Positions 1-7,577 of a stretch of DNA of 64,000 nucleotides are shown here, piece by piece (position 1 is the stretch's first letter; every line of letters begins with the position of its first letter). The stretch comes from Robiginitalea biformata HTCC2501. Lineage in GTDB: Bacteria > Bacteroidota > Bacteroidia > Flavobacteriales > Flavobacteriaceae. Below the pieces are notes generated by a model that saw nothing but the letters and a program-made list of their open reading frames with translations, had not been told where the DNA came from and made no database searches. Location: assembly GCF_000024125.1 (NCBI RefSeq), contig NC_013222.1:1273501-1337500 (forward strand), written 5' to 3'. Position numbers and translations under genes: made by a program.

Positions 1-1
1 C

Positions 2-2329
2 GACCAGTCTACCACGCTGAACCAGCGCACCCAATTGCTGACCGAGAATGCCATTATGGGGATGATCCTCGTGCTGATCTTCCTCTCCCTTTTCCTGAAC
101 ACGCGCCTGGCATTCTGGGTAGCCTTCGGCCTCCCAATCTCCTTTCTGGGAATGTTTATTTTCGCCCCGTTTTTTGACGTAACCATCAACGTTCTGTCCC
201 TCTTTGGGATGATCATCGTGATCGGGATTTTGGTGGATGACGGTATTGTGATTGCCGAGAATATTTACCAGCATTACGAAAAAGGGAAAAAACCGATACA
301 GGCGGCCATAGACGGCACTATGGAGGTAATCCCTCCAATCGTCTCTGCGATCATTACCACGATACTGGCCTTTTCCATTTTCTTTTTCCTGGACGGGCGG
401 CTCGGCGAATTTTTCGGAGAGGTATCTGTTATCGTAATCCTCACCCTGGCTGTTTCGCTGGTAGAGGCATTGATTATCCTGCCGGCCCACCTGGCGCATT
501 CCAAGGCGTTGCAACCGCATAGCAAGAAGCCCAAAAGCCGCATGGGGCAAGCTTTTGCCAAGTTGCGTGAAATCAACCGCATGGGCGACCGCCTGATGAT
601 GTGGATGCGGGATACGGTCTATGTGCCCGTCCTGAGTTTTGCCCTGAGACAGAAGATCCTGACCTTTGCATTTTTTATCGTTGCGTTTGTCCTGACCCTC
701 GGCTCCATCGGGGGCGGGATCGTTCGGACCGCCTTTTTCCCAAACATCGCCAGTGACCGGGTTTCCGTGGAACTCGTTATGCCCAACGGGACCAATGAAC
801 GGGTCACGGACTCCATCATCGACATGATCGAAGAGAAGGCGCTCATTGTCAACCGGGAACTCACCGAACAGTATTTGCCGAATTCGGATAAGGAGATGTT
901 CGAGAACATCATCAAGAGCGTCGGCCCGGGATCCTCCCAGGCATCCCTGACCATCAACCTGCTGCCCGGGGAGGAACGTCCCGATGCGGTAGGGTCGGAT
1001 ATCGTATCCAACCGGCTCCGGGAACTCGTGGGCCCGGTTACCGGGGTGGAAAGCCTGATCTTCGGATCCGGCGGCCGTTTCGGGGGTTCGCCCGTATCGG
1101 TTTCCCTCCTGGGGAACAACATTGAAGAGCTCAAGGGCGCCAAGGCGGAGCTTAAAAGCGCCATGGAAAACAATTCCCTTCTCAAGGACGTCTCGGACAA
1201 CGACCCGGCGGGGATCAAGGAAATCCGGCTCGACCTGAAAGAGAACGCCTATCTGCTGGGGCTGGATTTGCGGACGGTGATGAACCAGGTGCGCGCCGGA
1301 TTTTTTGGCGCCCCGGTACAGCGGTTTCAGCGCGGGCAGGACGAGGTGCGGGTATGGGTCCGATACGACCGGACGAACCGATCCTCCATCAACGATATGG
1401 ACGAGATGCGGATCGTAACCCCGACCGGCGAGCGGGTTCCCCTCAAGGAAATTGCCGACTACGAAATCGTCCGGGGGGATGTGGCCATCAACCACCTGGA
1501 CGGGCGGCGCGAGATACAGATTTCGGCGGATATCGCCGACGACGAGACCACCACGGCAACGGACATGTTGGCCTGGGTGCGGGGGGACGTCATGCCGGAC
1601 ATCCTGTCGCGCTATCCCACCGTTTCCGTCTCTTATGAAGGACAGAACCGGGAAGCCGCCAAGACTACCGATTCCATGCAGACCGCCGGCCTGATTGTGC
1701 TCCTGCTTATATACATCACCATTGCCTTTACCTTCCGCAGCCTGAGCCAGCCGATCATGCTGATCCTGCTGGTGCCATTCAGCCTCACAGCAGTTGCCTG
1801 GGGCCATTGGATCCACGGCTTTCCGCTCAACATGCTTTCCTTCCTGGGCATTATAGCCCTGATCGGCATCATGGTAAACGACGGCCTGGTACTGATCAGT
1901 AAATTCAATGGCAACCTGCGAAACGGCATGAAATTCGACGATGCCATTTTCGAGGCGGGCAAATCCCGATTCCGGGCTATTTTCCTCACCTCGATCACCA
2001 CCATCGCCGGTCTGGCACCCCTCTTGCTGGAAAAGAGCCGGCAGGCCCAATTCCTCAAGCCCATGGCGATTTCAATCGCCTACGGAATCGGGTTTGCAAC
2101 AGTGCTGACCCTATTGCTGCTACCGCTTTTCCTCTCGTTCAACAACCGGGTAAAAGTAAGCGCCAAATGGCTCAAGACCGGCGAACCTGTCTCCAAGGAG
2201 GAGGTGGAACGCGCCATCAAGGAACAACAACAGGAGGAAGACCACCGGGACGGACAGGCTGCCATCCAGGGACAGGCATCCCGGAAAGGTACTTCCCGCA
2301 CATCGACCGAAAAAGTCGCCGAATATTAA
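2..2329 (+). CDS. RND-family efflux permease, 5' end outside window
   Basis: This is the C-terminal three quarters of an inner-membrane resistance-nodulation-division transporter, which exports substrates by proton antiport together with a periplasmic adaptor and an outer membrane channel. The frame is open from base 2 with no stop, so the gene starts upstream; the TTG at 35 is internal. The visible part opens with the transmembrane bundle, with the paired acidic residues of the proton relay in GILVDDGIVIAENI, then a large periplasmic loop and a second bundle (GIMVNDGLVLISKF). The tail after the last helix is long, charged and Gln/Glu-rich. A TolC-like gene follows 9 bases after the stop, so the two form an operon; the adaptor gene is probably just upstream. 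Substrate cannot be judged; it resembles the drug/HAE-type pumps rather than metal pumps. Confidence 0.93.
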   Translation, partial: DQSTTLNQRTQLLTENAIMGMILVLIFLSLFLNTRLAFWVAFGLPISFLGMFIFAPFFDVTINVLSLFGMIIVIGILVDDGIVIAENIYQHYEKGKKPIQAAIDGTMEVIPPIVSAIITTILAFSIFFFLDGRLGEFFGEVSVIVILTLAVSLVEALIILPAHLAHSKALQPHSKKPKSRMGQAFAKLREINRMGDRLMMWMRDTVYVPVLSFALRQKILTFAFFIVAFVLTLGSIGGGIVRTAFFPNIASDRVSVELVMPNGTNERVTDSIIDMIEEKALIVNRELTEQYLPNSDKEMFENIIKSVGPGSSQASLTINLLPGEERPDAVGSDIVSNRLRELVGPVTGVESLIFGSGGRFGGSPVSVSLLGNNIEELKGAKAELKSAMENNSLLKDVSDNDPAGIKEIRLDLKENAYLLGLDLRTVMNQVRAGFFGAPVQRFQRGQDEVRVWVRYDRTNRSSINDMDEMRIVTPTGERVPLKEIADYEIVRGDVAINHLDGRREIQISADIADDETTTATDMLAWVRGDVMPDILSRYPTVSVSYEGQNREAAKTTDSMQTAGLIVLLLIYITIAFTFRSLSQPIMLILLVPFSLTAVAWGHWIHGFPLNMLSFLGIIALIGIMVNDGLVLISKFNGNLRNGMKFDDAIFEAGKSRFRAIFLTSITTIAGLAPLLLEKSRQAQFLKPMAISIAYGIGFATVLTLLLLPLFLSFNNRVKVSAKWLKTGEPVSKEEVERAIKEQQQEEDHRDGQAAIQGQASRKGTSRTSTEKVAEY

Positions 2330-2338
2330 TTTGCATAG

Positions 2339-3700
2339 ATGACACTACGTTTTACGATTCTACTCGTTGGCCTCTGCTGGCTGCTTCCCGCTAAGGCCCA
2401 GGATTCGCTTTTGACCCGGGAAGACGCCGTGGCCCTCGCCCTGGAAAACAACTTCGGGATCCAGGTGGCCCGCAACCAGGTGGAGATTGCCGGGAACAAC
2501 GCAAGCATCCTGAACTCCGGGTACCTGCCAACCCTGACCGGCCAGGCCGGTGCAAATTACAGCCGGAACGATTCGCGTACGGAATTCCCGGGGCAGGTGG
2601 ATGAAGAAGGAAACCCGCTGGCAGACGTGGAACTGAACAATGCGGAAACCCAGCAATACTCCGGCTCGCTCAACCTCAATTACACGCTCTTTGACGGGAT
2701 GGGCCGGTTCTACAACTACAAGAGCCTCAAGGAACAGTACCGGCTCAGCGAACTCCAGGCCCGGGAGACTATAGAGAATACCGTTTTGCAGCTTTTCAGC
2801 GTGTATTTTGAAGTAGCCCGGCTCACTGAAAATGTGAACATATTTTCCGAGGCATTGCGCATATCCCGAGACCGGATCACCCGGGCGGAATACGCCTTTG
2901 AATTCGGCCAGAACACGAAGCTGGATATCCTCAACGCGCAGGTGGACGTGACCAACGACAGTATCAACCTGTTGAACGCCCGCCAGCAGCTGGCCAACGC
3001 CAGGCGCGACCTGAATGTCGTGATGAGCCGGGATCTCAATGAGGTGTTCCGGGTGGATACGATGATCCGGTTTACGCCCATGCCGCAGGTAGAAGGGTTT
3101 ATCGAATCGGCCATGGAAAACAACGTGGCCATCCTGCAAACCGAGCGGAACCTGGCCATCAACGAATACGACATCAAAATCAACCGGTCCGGTTACCTCC
3201 CGACCATCGGGCTCAGCGGGTCCTACGGCTGGAACCGGAGCCAGAACCCCCCGCGGATCTTCGGAAACTTCCAGGCGCCCGGGACAAACAGTATCAGCTA
3301 CAACCTGGCCCTGGGGGCAAGCCTTACCTGGAACCTCTTTGACGGGGGCGGCACCACGGTTCGGGTGAAAAATGCCCGGATCGCCTATGAGAACCAGGAA
3401 CTGTTGCAGCGACAGGTGGAACTCGAGGTAACCCGCGATATCCAGAACGCCCTGGCCATTTACGAGAACCGGCTGGAGATCTTCCATATCCAGGAACAGA
3501 ACGTATTGACCAACCAGAACAATTTCGAGCGTTCCCGGGAGCAATTCCAACTCGGGCGGATCACCTCCATCGAATTCCGTCAGGCCCAGATCAACCTGCT
3601 CAACGCCCAGACCAATAAGAACCTGGCCAAGTACGACGCAAAACTGGCGGAATTGCAGCTGTTGCAACTTACCGGGCAGCTGCTGAACCTGGAGTTTTAA
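2339..3700 (+). CDS. TolC family outer membrane efflux protein
   Basis: A 453-residue outer membrane channel component for the RND pump encoded directly upstream. It begins with a signal peptide ending near AKAQD and contains the two repeated outer membrane efflux protein (OEP) halves: long alpha-helical coiled segments (for example LREYxxx-like helices around residues 130-230 and 340-440) separated by beta-strand segments with the SLNLNYTLFDG and LTWNLFDGGG signatures typical of TolC beta-barrel strands. Length matches the family (about 430-490). The start ATG lies 9 bases after the pump stop codon, so translation is probably coupled. No strong terminator follows; a weak inverted repeat sits just after the stop. 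Confidence 0.93.
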   Translation: MTLRFTILLVGLCWLLPAKAQDSLLTREDAVALALENNFGIQVARNQVEIAGNNASILNSGYLPTLTGQAGANYSRNDSRTEFPGQVDEEGNPLADVELNNAETQQYSGSLNLNYTLFDGMGRFYNYKSLKEQYRLSELQARETIENTVLQLFSVYFEVARLTENVNIFSEALRISRDRITRAEYAFEFGQNTKLDILNAQVDVTNDSINLLNARQQLANARRDLNVVMSRDLNEVFRVDTMIRFTPMPQVEGFIESAMENNVAILQTERNLAINEYDIKINRSGYLPTIGLSGSYGWNRSQNPPRIFGNFQAPGTNSISYNLALGASLTWNLFDGGGTTVRVKNARIAYENQELLQRQVELEVTRDIQNALAIYENRLEIFHIQEQNVLTNQNNFERSREQFQLGRITSIEFRQAQINLLNAQTNKNLAKYDAKLAELQLLQLTGQLLNLEF

Positions 3701-3794
3701 ATACTGCGGGTATTTTGCGCAGGGATCGCGTATATTGAACACAGGGGAAAGGCCGGGGGTATTCCCCATACGGTAAGGCCCCCATTACAATCCG

Positions 3795-3802
3795 TATCTT
3801 TG
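3795..3802 (+). promoter_or_regulatory. Bacteroidota -7 box TATCTTTG, four bases from ATG
   Basis: Exact match to the Bacteroidota -7 consensus TAnnTTTG. Only four bases (CGGC) separate it from the ATG at 3807, so the transcript start would fall at or next to the start codon. No clear -33 TTTG is visible 19-20 bases upstream. Confidence 0.55.
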
Positions 3803-3806
3803 CGGC

Positions 3807-3989
3807 ATGGAAGAGCACTTCTTTCAATGCCCGTACTGCTGGGAAACGATTTCGTTTCTCATCGACACCTCCGTGTCCTCCCAAACCTATATTGAAGACT
3901 GTGAGGTTTGTTGCAATCCCATGGAGATTACAGTGGCGTGCGACGGCGCGGGCATCCGGTCCTTTGAGGCCCGTGTGCTGGGGCAATGA
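3807..3989 (+). CDS. CPXCG-motif cysteine-rich protein
   Basis: A 60-residue soluble protein with two Cys-x-x-Cys pairs, CPYCWE near residue 9 and CEVCCNP near residue 33, spaced as in the CPXCG cysteine-rich family of small zinc-ribbon-like proteins. The first pair here is CPYC, and the second carries an additional adjacent cysteine. The cysteines probably bind one zinc ion; the cellular role of the family is unknown. The gene stands alone, with its own -7 box four bases upstream of the ATG, which suggests a leaderless mRNA. It is not part of the efflux operon, since about 100 bases separate them. Confidence 0.85.
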   Translation: MEEHFFQCPYCWETISFLIDTSVSSQTYIEDCEVCCNPMEITVACDGAGIRSFEARVLGQ

Positions 3990-4090
3990 ACCGGCCAGGG
4001 GCTACTGCTCCCAATACAGTTTATCACCCTTTTTTTCTATACAGCTGCTTTGCCGTACTTTAGACACTTGTTAATCCCCGAAAGCTACGT

Positions 4091-5233
4091 ATGATGATGA
4101 GACTTTTCCGAAATATTCGCCTGCTTGTCCTGGCAGGAGGTTTAATACTTGCCGCCTGCCGCGATGCGGACGGTCCGTCTTCCCACCGCGGAGATGCCCA
4201 GCGGGCGGATCAGGCAGCCGGGGCACAGCTGCCGGAAAAAGCCAGGGCCGGATCCCCGGAGGCGCACCAAAACAGCGTACACCCGGATTCGGTTCCCGAA
4301 GGCATGGTGTATATCCCGTCGGGATCGTTCCTGATGGGTGGAAAATCCGACCAGGCCAGCCCGGATGAATTGCCGCGGCGTTCCGTACAGGTGGCCGGGT
4401 TTTTTATGGACCGCACGGAAGTGACCAACCGGGAATTTGCTGCATTTGTAGATGCCACCGGCTATGAAACTGTTGCGGAAAAGCCCATTGATTGGGAAGC
4501 GATGAAAACCCAGCTGCCCCCCGGCACCCCCAAACCGCCCGATTCCCTGCTCCAGGCGGGTTCCCTGGTATTCCATGCCACCGACCGTCCGGTAGACCTC
4601 CGCGACCTGAGCCAGTGGTGGCACTGGACCCCGGGCGCCAACTGGAAGCACCCGGAGGGCCCGGAAAGCGACCTTGAAGGGCGGATGGACCACCCGGTGG
4701 TACATATTGCCCTGGACGACGCCCTGGCCTATGCCCGATGGGCAGGAAAACGGCTGCCGACTGAAGCGGAGTGGGAATGGGCCTCGATGGGCGGCCTGGA
4801 GGACCCCAAATACCCCTGGGGAAATGCGCCTATTTCGGAATCTGCCGACAAGGCCAATTTCTGGCAGGGGATATTTCCCTATAGCAACGAGCAGGCCGAT
4901 GGCTATCTGCGAACCGCCCCGGTGGGCACTTACCCGGCCAACGGATACGGCCTGGTGGATATGGCCGGGAATGTGTGGGAATGGTGCCAGGATAAATACC
5001 GTTCGGATACCTACCAGCTGGAGACCACCCCCACGGACCGCATGAACCCGCGGGGGCCGGATACTTCTTTCGACCCCAGCGAACCCCTCGCCGAGAAATA
5101 CGTGATCCGCGGGGGCTCTTACCTTTGTAATGACAGTTATTGCAGCGGTTACCGGGTTTCCAGGCGGATGCGCGCCACCCGGGATTCCGCCTTTGGCCAC
5201 ACCGGCTTTCGCTGTGTAAAGGACGCGGAGTAG
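4091..5233 (+). CDS. Formylglycine-generating enzyme (SUMF1/FGE) family lipoprotein
   Basis: A 380-residue predicted lipoprotein: the N-terminus has a hydrophobic stretch ending in the lipobox LAAC (Cys about residue 23), followed by a low-complexity linker to residue 75. The rest is an FGE-sulfatase domain starting at MVYIPSGSFLMGG and containing the usual EVTNREFAAFV, RLPTEAEWEWA, and GNVWEWCQD blocks. The C-terminus has SYLCNDSYCSGYR, with two cysteines (about 346 and 351) spaced as in the catalytic copper-binding pair of true FGE, so it may really oxidise a sulfatase cysteine to formylglycine rather than be one of the many non-catalytic relatives. No sulfatase gene is in this window. Three consecutive ATG codons begin the frame; the first is used here. 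Confidence 0.85.
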   Translation: MMMRLFRNIRLLVLAGGLILAACRDADGPSSHRGDAQRADQAAGAQLPEKARAGSPEAHQNSVHPDSVPEGMVYIPSGSFLMGGKSDQASPDELPRRSVQVAGFFMDRTEVTNREFAAFVDATGYETVAEKPIDWEAMKTQLPPGTPKPPDSLLQAGSLVFHATDRPVDLRDLSQWWHWTPGANWKHPEGPESDLEGRMDHPVVHIALDDALAYARWAGKRLPTEAEWEWASMGGLEDPKYPWGNAPISESADKANFWQGIFPYSNEQADGYLRTAPVGTYPANGYGLVDMAGNVWEWCQDKYRSDTYQLETTPTDRMNPRGPDTSFDPSEPLAEKYVIRGGSYLCNDSYCSGYRVSRRMRATRDSAFGHTGFRCVKDAE

Positions 5234-5299
5234 GTAGTTCCGCAGATCCATATCCGTTGCAGGGGGAAGCTAACCGGATGCATCAATGGGGCCACCGGT

Positions 5300-5575
5300 T
5301 CAGGTGCGGACCATGTAGTATTTTTTAATCTGTTTTTTCACATAGAGAAACCGGGCGATCCCGATGGCCAGGAGAATGGGGGAGAGGGATAGCAGGAAGT
5401 AACCGAGCTCGGCGATTTCCTCCAGAACTGTGAGTTTCAGAATGGCCACCCCGGAACTCAGGAATACAATAAATGTCCTGAAATAGGCCAGGAAGGTGCG
5501 TTCGTTGGCCAGGCGGGTCCGTTCTACGGCCAGGTCGTCCGAGCGGCTGAGGTCTAATCGTTTCTTTTTTGCCAT
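5300..5575 (-). CDS. DUF202 family membrane protein
   Basis: A 91-residue protein with the DUF202 signature RTRLANERTFLAYFRT at residues 18-33 followed by two transmembrane helices (about 34-50 and 58-78) and a short basic tail. Members are small inner membrane proteins of unknown function, related to the YidH/VTC-associated transmembrane domain. The length fits the family. A -7 box on the same strand lies 24 bases upstream of the ATG (5600-5607), so the gene seems to have its own promoter even though another gene on the same strand ends shortly upstream. Confidence 0.85.
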   Translation of the reverse strand: MAKKKRLDLSRSDDLAVERTRLANERTFLAYFRTFIVFLSSGVAILKLTVLEEIAELGYFLLSLSPILLAIGIARFLYVKKQIKKYYMVRT

Positions 5576-5599
5576 GCTAACGGGATTTGGTTGTCAGCT

Positions 5600-5607
5600 C
5601 AAAGTTA
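5600..5607 (-). promoter_or_regulatory. -7 box TAACTTTG for the DUF202 gene
   Basis: The minus strand reads TAACTTTG, matching TAnnTTTG, 24 bases upstream of the DUF202 start codon. No clear -33 element was seen. Confidence 0.4.
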
Positions 5608-5612
5608 ACAGG

Positions 5613-6134
5613 TTAGGACAATTCCCTGGCAACCCTGCCGGTATTCAACCGGTAAATCAACCCAACCAGCAGTACCACACCGCCCCCCAGGGCCCATGGG
5701 AAGTACGCTTTAAAGCGTTCATTGCGCTCCGGGTCCCTCCAGGCAGTTATTTCGTAGTCGAAGGCCAGGAAATTCGAAAGGACCAGCAACAGGGAAACGG
5801 CCAGGAAGCAGAGGACGACGGTCAGCAACGGTCGGGACCAGTCCCTTCGCCTGAGCATCCCGATGGCGCCGAAAAGCCAGAGCAGGTTCAGGAGGGTGAA
5901 AAGGGCGGCAAACAGCCGCAGGTTCGAATAAAAAACAACCTCCAGCATGTTGTGGGCCGGAAAGGTGGCGCTGTCTACAACGCCCTCCGCATACAGCTTG
6001 AATAGAAGCACATTGGGCAGGATGCTGATAAACAGGAAGAGGGATGACGCCAGTACAAAAAGCCAACCCCAGAACCGGATAAACCGGGACCCGGAGGATC
6101 TTGCCGGAATGTCGCTTTGGGATGTACGCATCAT
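5613..6134 (-). CDS. Hypothetical four-helix membrane protein
   Basis: A 173-residue protein I do not recognise. Four hydrophobic segments are visible (about residues 24-46, 70-92, 100-122 and 145-163), with a short basic N-terminus containing Ser/Arg-rich sequence and a conserved-looking acidic-aromatic loop FDYEITAWRDPERNERF between the third and fourth helices. There is no signal for secretion beyond the helices. It is transcribed toward the DUF202 gene on the same strand, with 37 bases between them, so they may share a transcript. The function is unknown. Confidence 0.7.
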   Translation of the reverse strand: MMRTSQSDIPARSSGSRFIRFWGWLFVLASSLFLFISILPNVLLFKLYAEGVVDSATFPAHNMLEVVFYSNLRLFAALFTLLNLLWLFGAIGMLRRRDWSRPLLTVVLCFLAVSLLLVLSNFLAFDYEITAWRDPERNERFKAYFPWALGGGVVLLVGLIYRLNTGRVARELS

Positions 6135-6263
6135 AATCGCCCTGCATAATTACTATTTTCCTGTTGAGCGGCACGAGGAGCAGGCTGGAATTAACGTTCC
6201 TTTAAGGTCAAAATAGGATAGAAACCGGGTAAAATCGCTATTTCACGGGAAGGAAGGCCCGCT

Positions 6264-6271
6264 TAGTTTTG
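6264..6271 (+). promoter_or_regulatory. -7 box TAGTTTTG for the 56-residue gene
   Basis: TAGTTTTG matches TAnnTTTG, 12 bases before the ATG at 6284. A TTTC at 6241-6244, 19 bases upstream, could be a weak -33 element. Confidence 0.45.
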
Positions 6272-6283
6272 CAGAAAAACTAA

Positions 6284-6454
6284 ATGGCTATGTCGAATAT
6301 CAAATGGAATTACTGGATCCCCGTACTGGGCGTGGCGGCCATTTTGCAAAACCATGGATCCTACCTCAACAATCGGGAAGAACGCCTCCTGGTTCTTTTT
6401 CATGTCCTGACCGCCTTCTTTGGCCTGGCAGCCCTGTTCCTGTCGTTTATCTAG
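6284..6454 (+). CDS. Small 56-residue membrane-associated protein
   Basis: A short open frame with a consensus -7 box 12 bases ahead of its ATG. It encodes 56 residues: a polar start, one moderately hydrophobic segment (about 10-22), a charged middle with NNREERLL, and a hydrophobic C-terminal helix ending SFI. An alternative start is the second ATG at 6290. Its stop codon TAG shares the tetranucleotide CTAG (6451-6454) with the stop codon of madM on the opposite strand, so the two genes converge with overlapping stops. I do not recognise a family; the promoter and codon choice like its neighbours make it a likely real gene. Confidence 0.6.
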   Translation: MAMSNIKWNYWIPVLGVAAILQNHGSYLNNREERLLVLFHVLTAFFGLAALFLSFI

Positions 6455-7194
6455 ACGAAAAGCCGGACCAGCAGATACAATACAGAGGGGCAGAGCAGGC
6501 ACCCGATCCCGGTATAGAACGTAGCGGTAAGCGCTCCGTAGGGTACCAGGCGGGCATCCGTAGCCGCCAGCCCGGCCACCACACCGCTGGTGGTTCCGAT
6601 GAGCCCTCCGAAGACCATGGCCGAATGCGGGTTGTTCAGGCCGATATATCGGGCGATAAAAGGGGTGCCGATAGTGGCCGCCAGGGTTTTGACCACCCCC
6701 GCTGCCACGGAAATGGCGATGACATCCGACGTGGCCCCCAGTGCGGTCCCGGTTACCGGGCCCACAATATACGTGCAGGCGCCGGCGGCGATGGTGGTAA
6801 TATCCACCGGATTGGAATACCCGAGGGCCAGGGCCACCATCGCCCCGGCGACAAATGCGATCAACACGCCGGAGAGCAGCGCAACCACCCCGGCCTTGCC
6901 TGCCTGCTTGATGGTTTCCAGGTCGGCCCCCATTGCAGTGGCTACCACGGCAAAATCCCGGAACATGGAACCCCCGAGGACGGCCATTCCGGCAAACAAC
7001 GGGTGGTCTGCTATCCCGCGCTCCCCTCCCAGGAAGGCCAGTCCCAACCCAATAAGTATAGCCAGGGCGGCCCCGGGCAGCCTGCCCCGGGTCAGGTATC
7101 GGGAAATGGCGTAGGCAGCCCCCATAATCAGGCCCACCACCAGGAAGGCCAGGATCAGGCCGTTCCTCTCAATCAGCGTTTCTACCCCGTCCAT
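6451..7194 (-). CDS. madM: Malonate transporter subunit MadM
   Basis: A 247-residue polytopic inner membrane protein, the large subunit of the two-part MadLM malonate carrier, which takes up malonate, in known cases with sodium. It has about eight hydrophobic helices and the family's Gly-rich segments such as GGSMFRDFAVVATAMGAD and VGPVTGTALGATSDVIAIS. I chose the ATG at 7194 (MDGVETLIERNG) because it overlaps the madL stop by one base (TAATG) and gives the usual length near 250; a longer in-frame extension runs into madL coding sequence. It is last in the matB-madL-madM operon. Its stop codon overlaps that of a small convergent gene. Confidence 0.88.
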   Translation of the reverse strand: MDGVETLIERNGLILAFLVVGLIMGAAYAISRYLTRGRLPGAALAILIGLGLAFLGGERGIADHPLFAGMAVLGGSMFRDFAVVATAMGADLETIKQAGKAGVVALLSGVLIAFVAGAMVALALGYSNPVDITTIAAGACTYIVGPVTGTALGATSDVIAISVAAGVVKTLAATIGTPFIARYIGLNNPHSAMVFGGLIGTTSGVVAGLAATDARLVPYGALTATFYTGIGCLLCPSVLYLLVRLFV

Positions 7195-7577
7195 TATTTC
7201 AGCGGATTTTGGCCGCGATCGGACGGCCGGCCGATGCGCGAAAGCAGAGGTACGAGCAGGAACCCGGCTATGGTGGCGCCGAGGCCGGCGAGTACCGCCA
7301 CCCAACCGCCCCCAAAGGCGGCGTGGACGTTCAGGGTAGCTGCCATGGCAACAATGATGGGGATATACATGGCGCTCCAGAAGGCGATTCCGGATTCGGA
7401 GGTATCGGAAAACCAGCCCCTCCTGCGCAGGTACAGGCTAACGAGCATCAGGAGGAACATCGCAAAGCCCACCCCGCCGATATCCCCGGGGATACCGATC
7501 AACTCGCCCAGGAGCTGGCCGAGGAATTTCCCGGCCAGGAAGCAACCGCACAACAAAGCAACCCCATATATCTTCAT
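7194..7577 (-). CDS. madL: Malonate transporter subunit MadL
   Basis: A 127-residue inner membrane protein with four hydrophobic helices, matching the small MadL subunit of the malonate:sodium symporter in length and in the motif around FLAGKFLGQLLGELIGIPGDIGGVGFA... (Gly-rich second helix) and the RRRGW turn. Both subunits are needed for transport in the characterised Malonomonas system. The start codon overlaps the matB stop by four bases (ATGA) and the stop overlaps the madM start by one base, so the three proteins are translationally coupled. Confidence 0.87.
   Translation of the reverse strand: MKIYGVALLCGCFLAGKFLGQLLGELIGIPGDIGGVGFAMFLLMLVSLYLRRRGWFSDTSESGIAFWSAMYIPIIVAMAATLNVHAAFGGGWVAVLAGLGATIAGFLLVPLLSRIGRPSDRGQNPLK

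Noticed and set aside
35..37. TTG start of the RND pump inside the window
   Set aside because: The frame is open upstream to base 2, and the protein lacks its N-terminal periplasmic part, so the gene begins before the window.
2360..3769. Long open frame (469 codons) on the minus strand across the TolC-like gene
   Set aside because: It is antisense to a clear TolC family gene and shows Pro/Gly/Val-rich low-complexity composition typical of frames in GC-rich DNA, with no recognisable domain.
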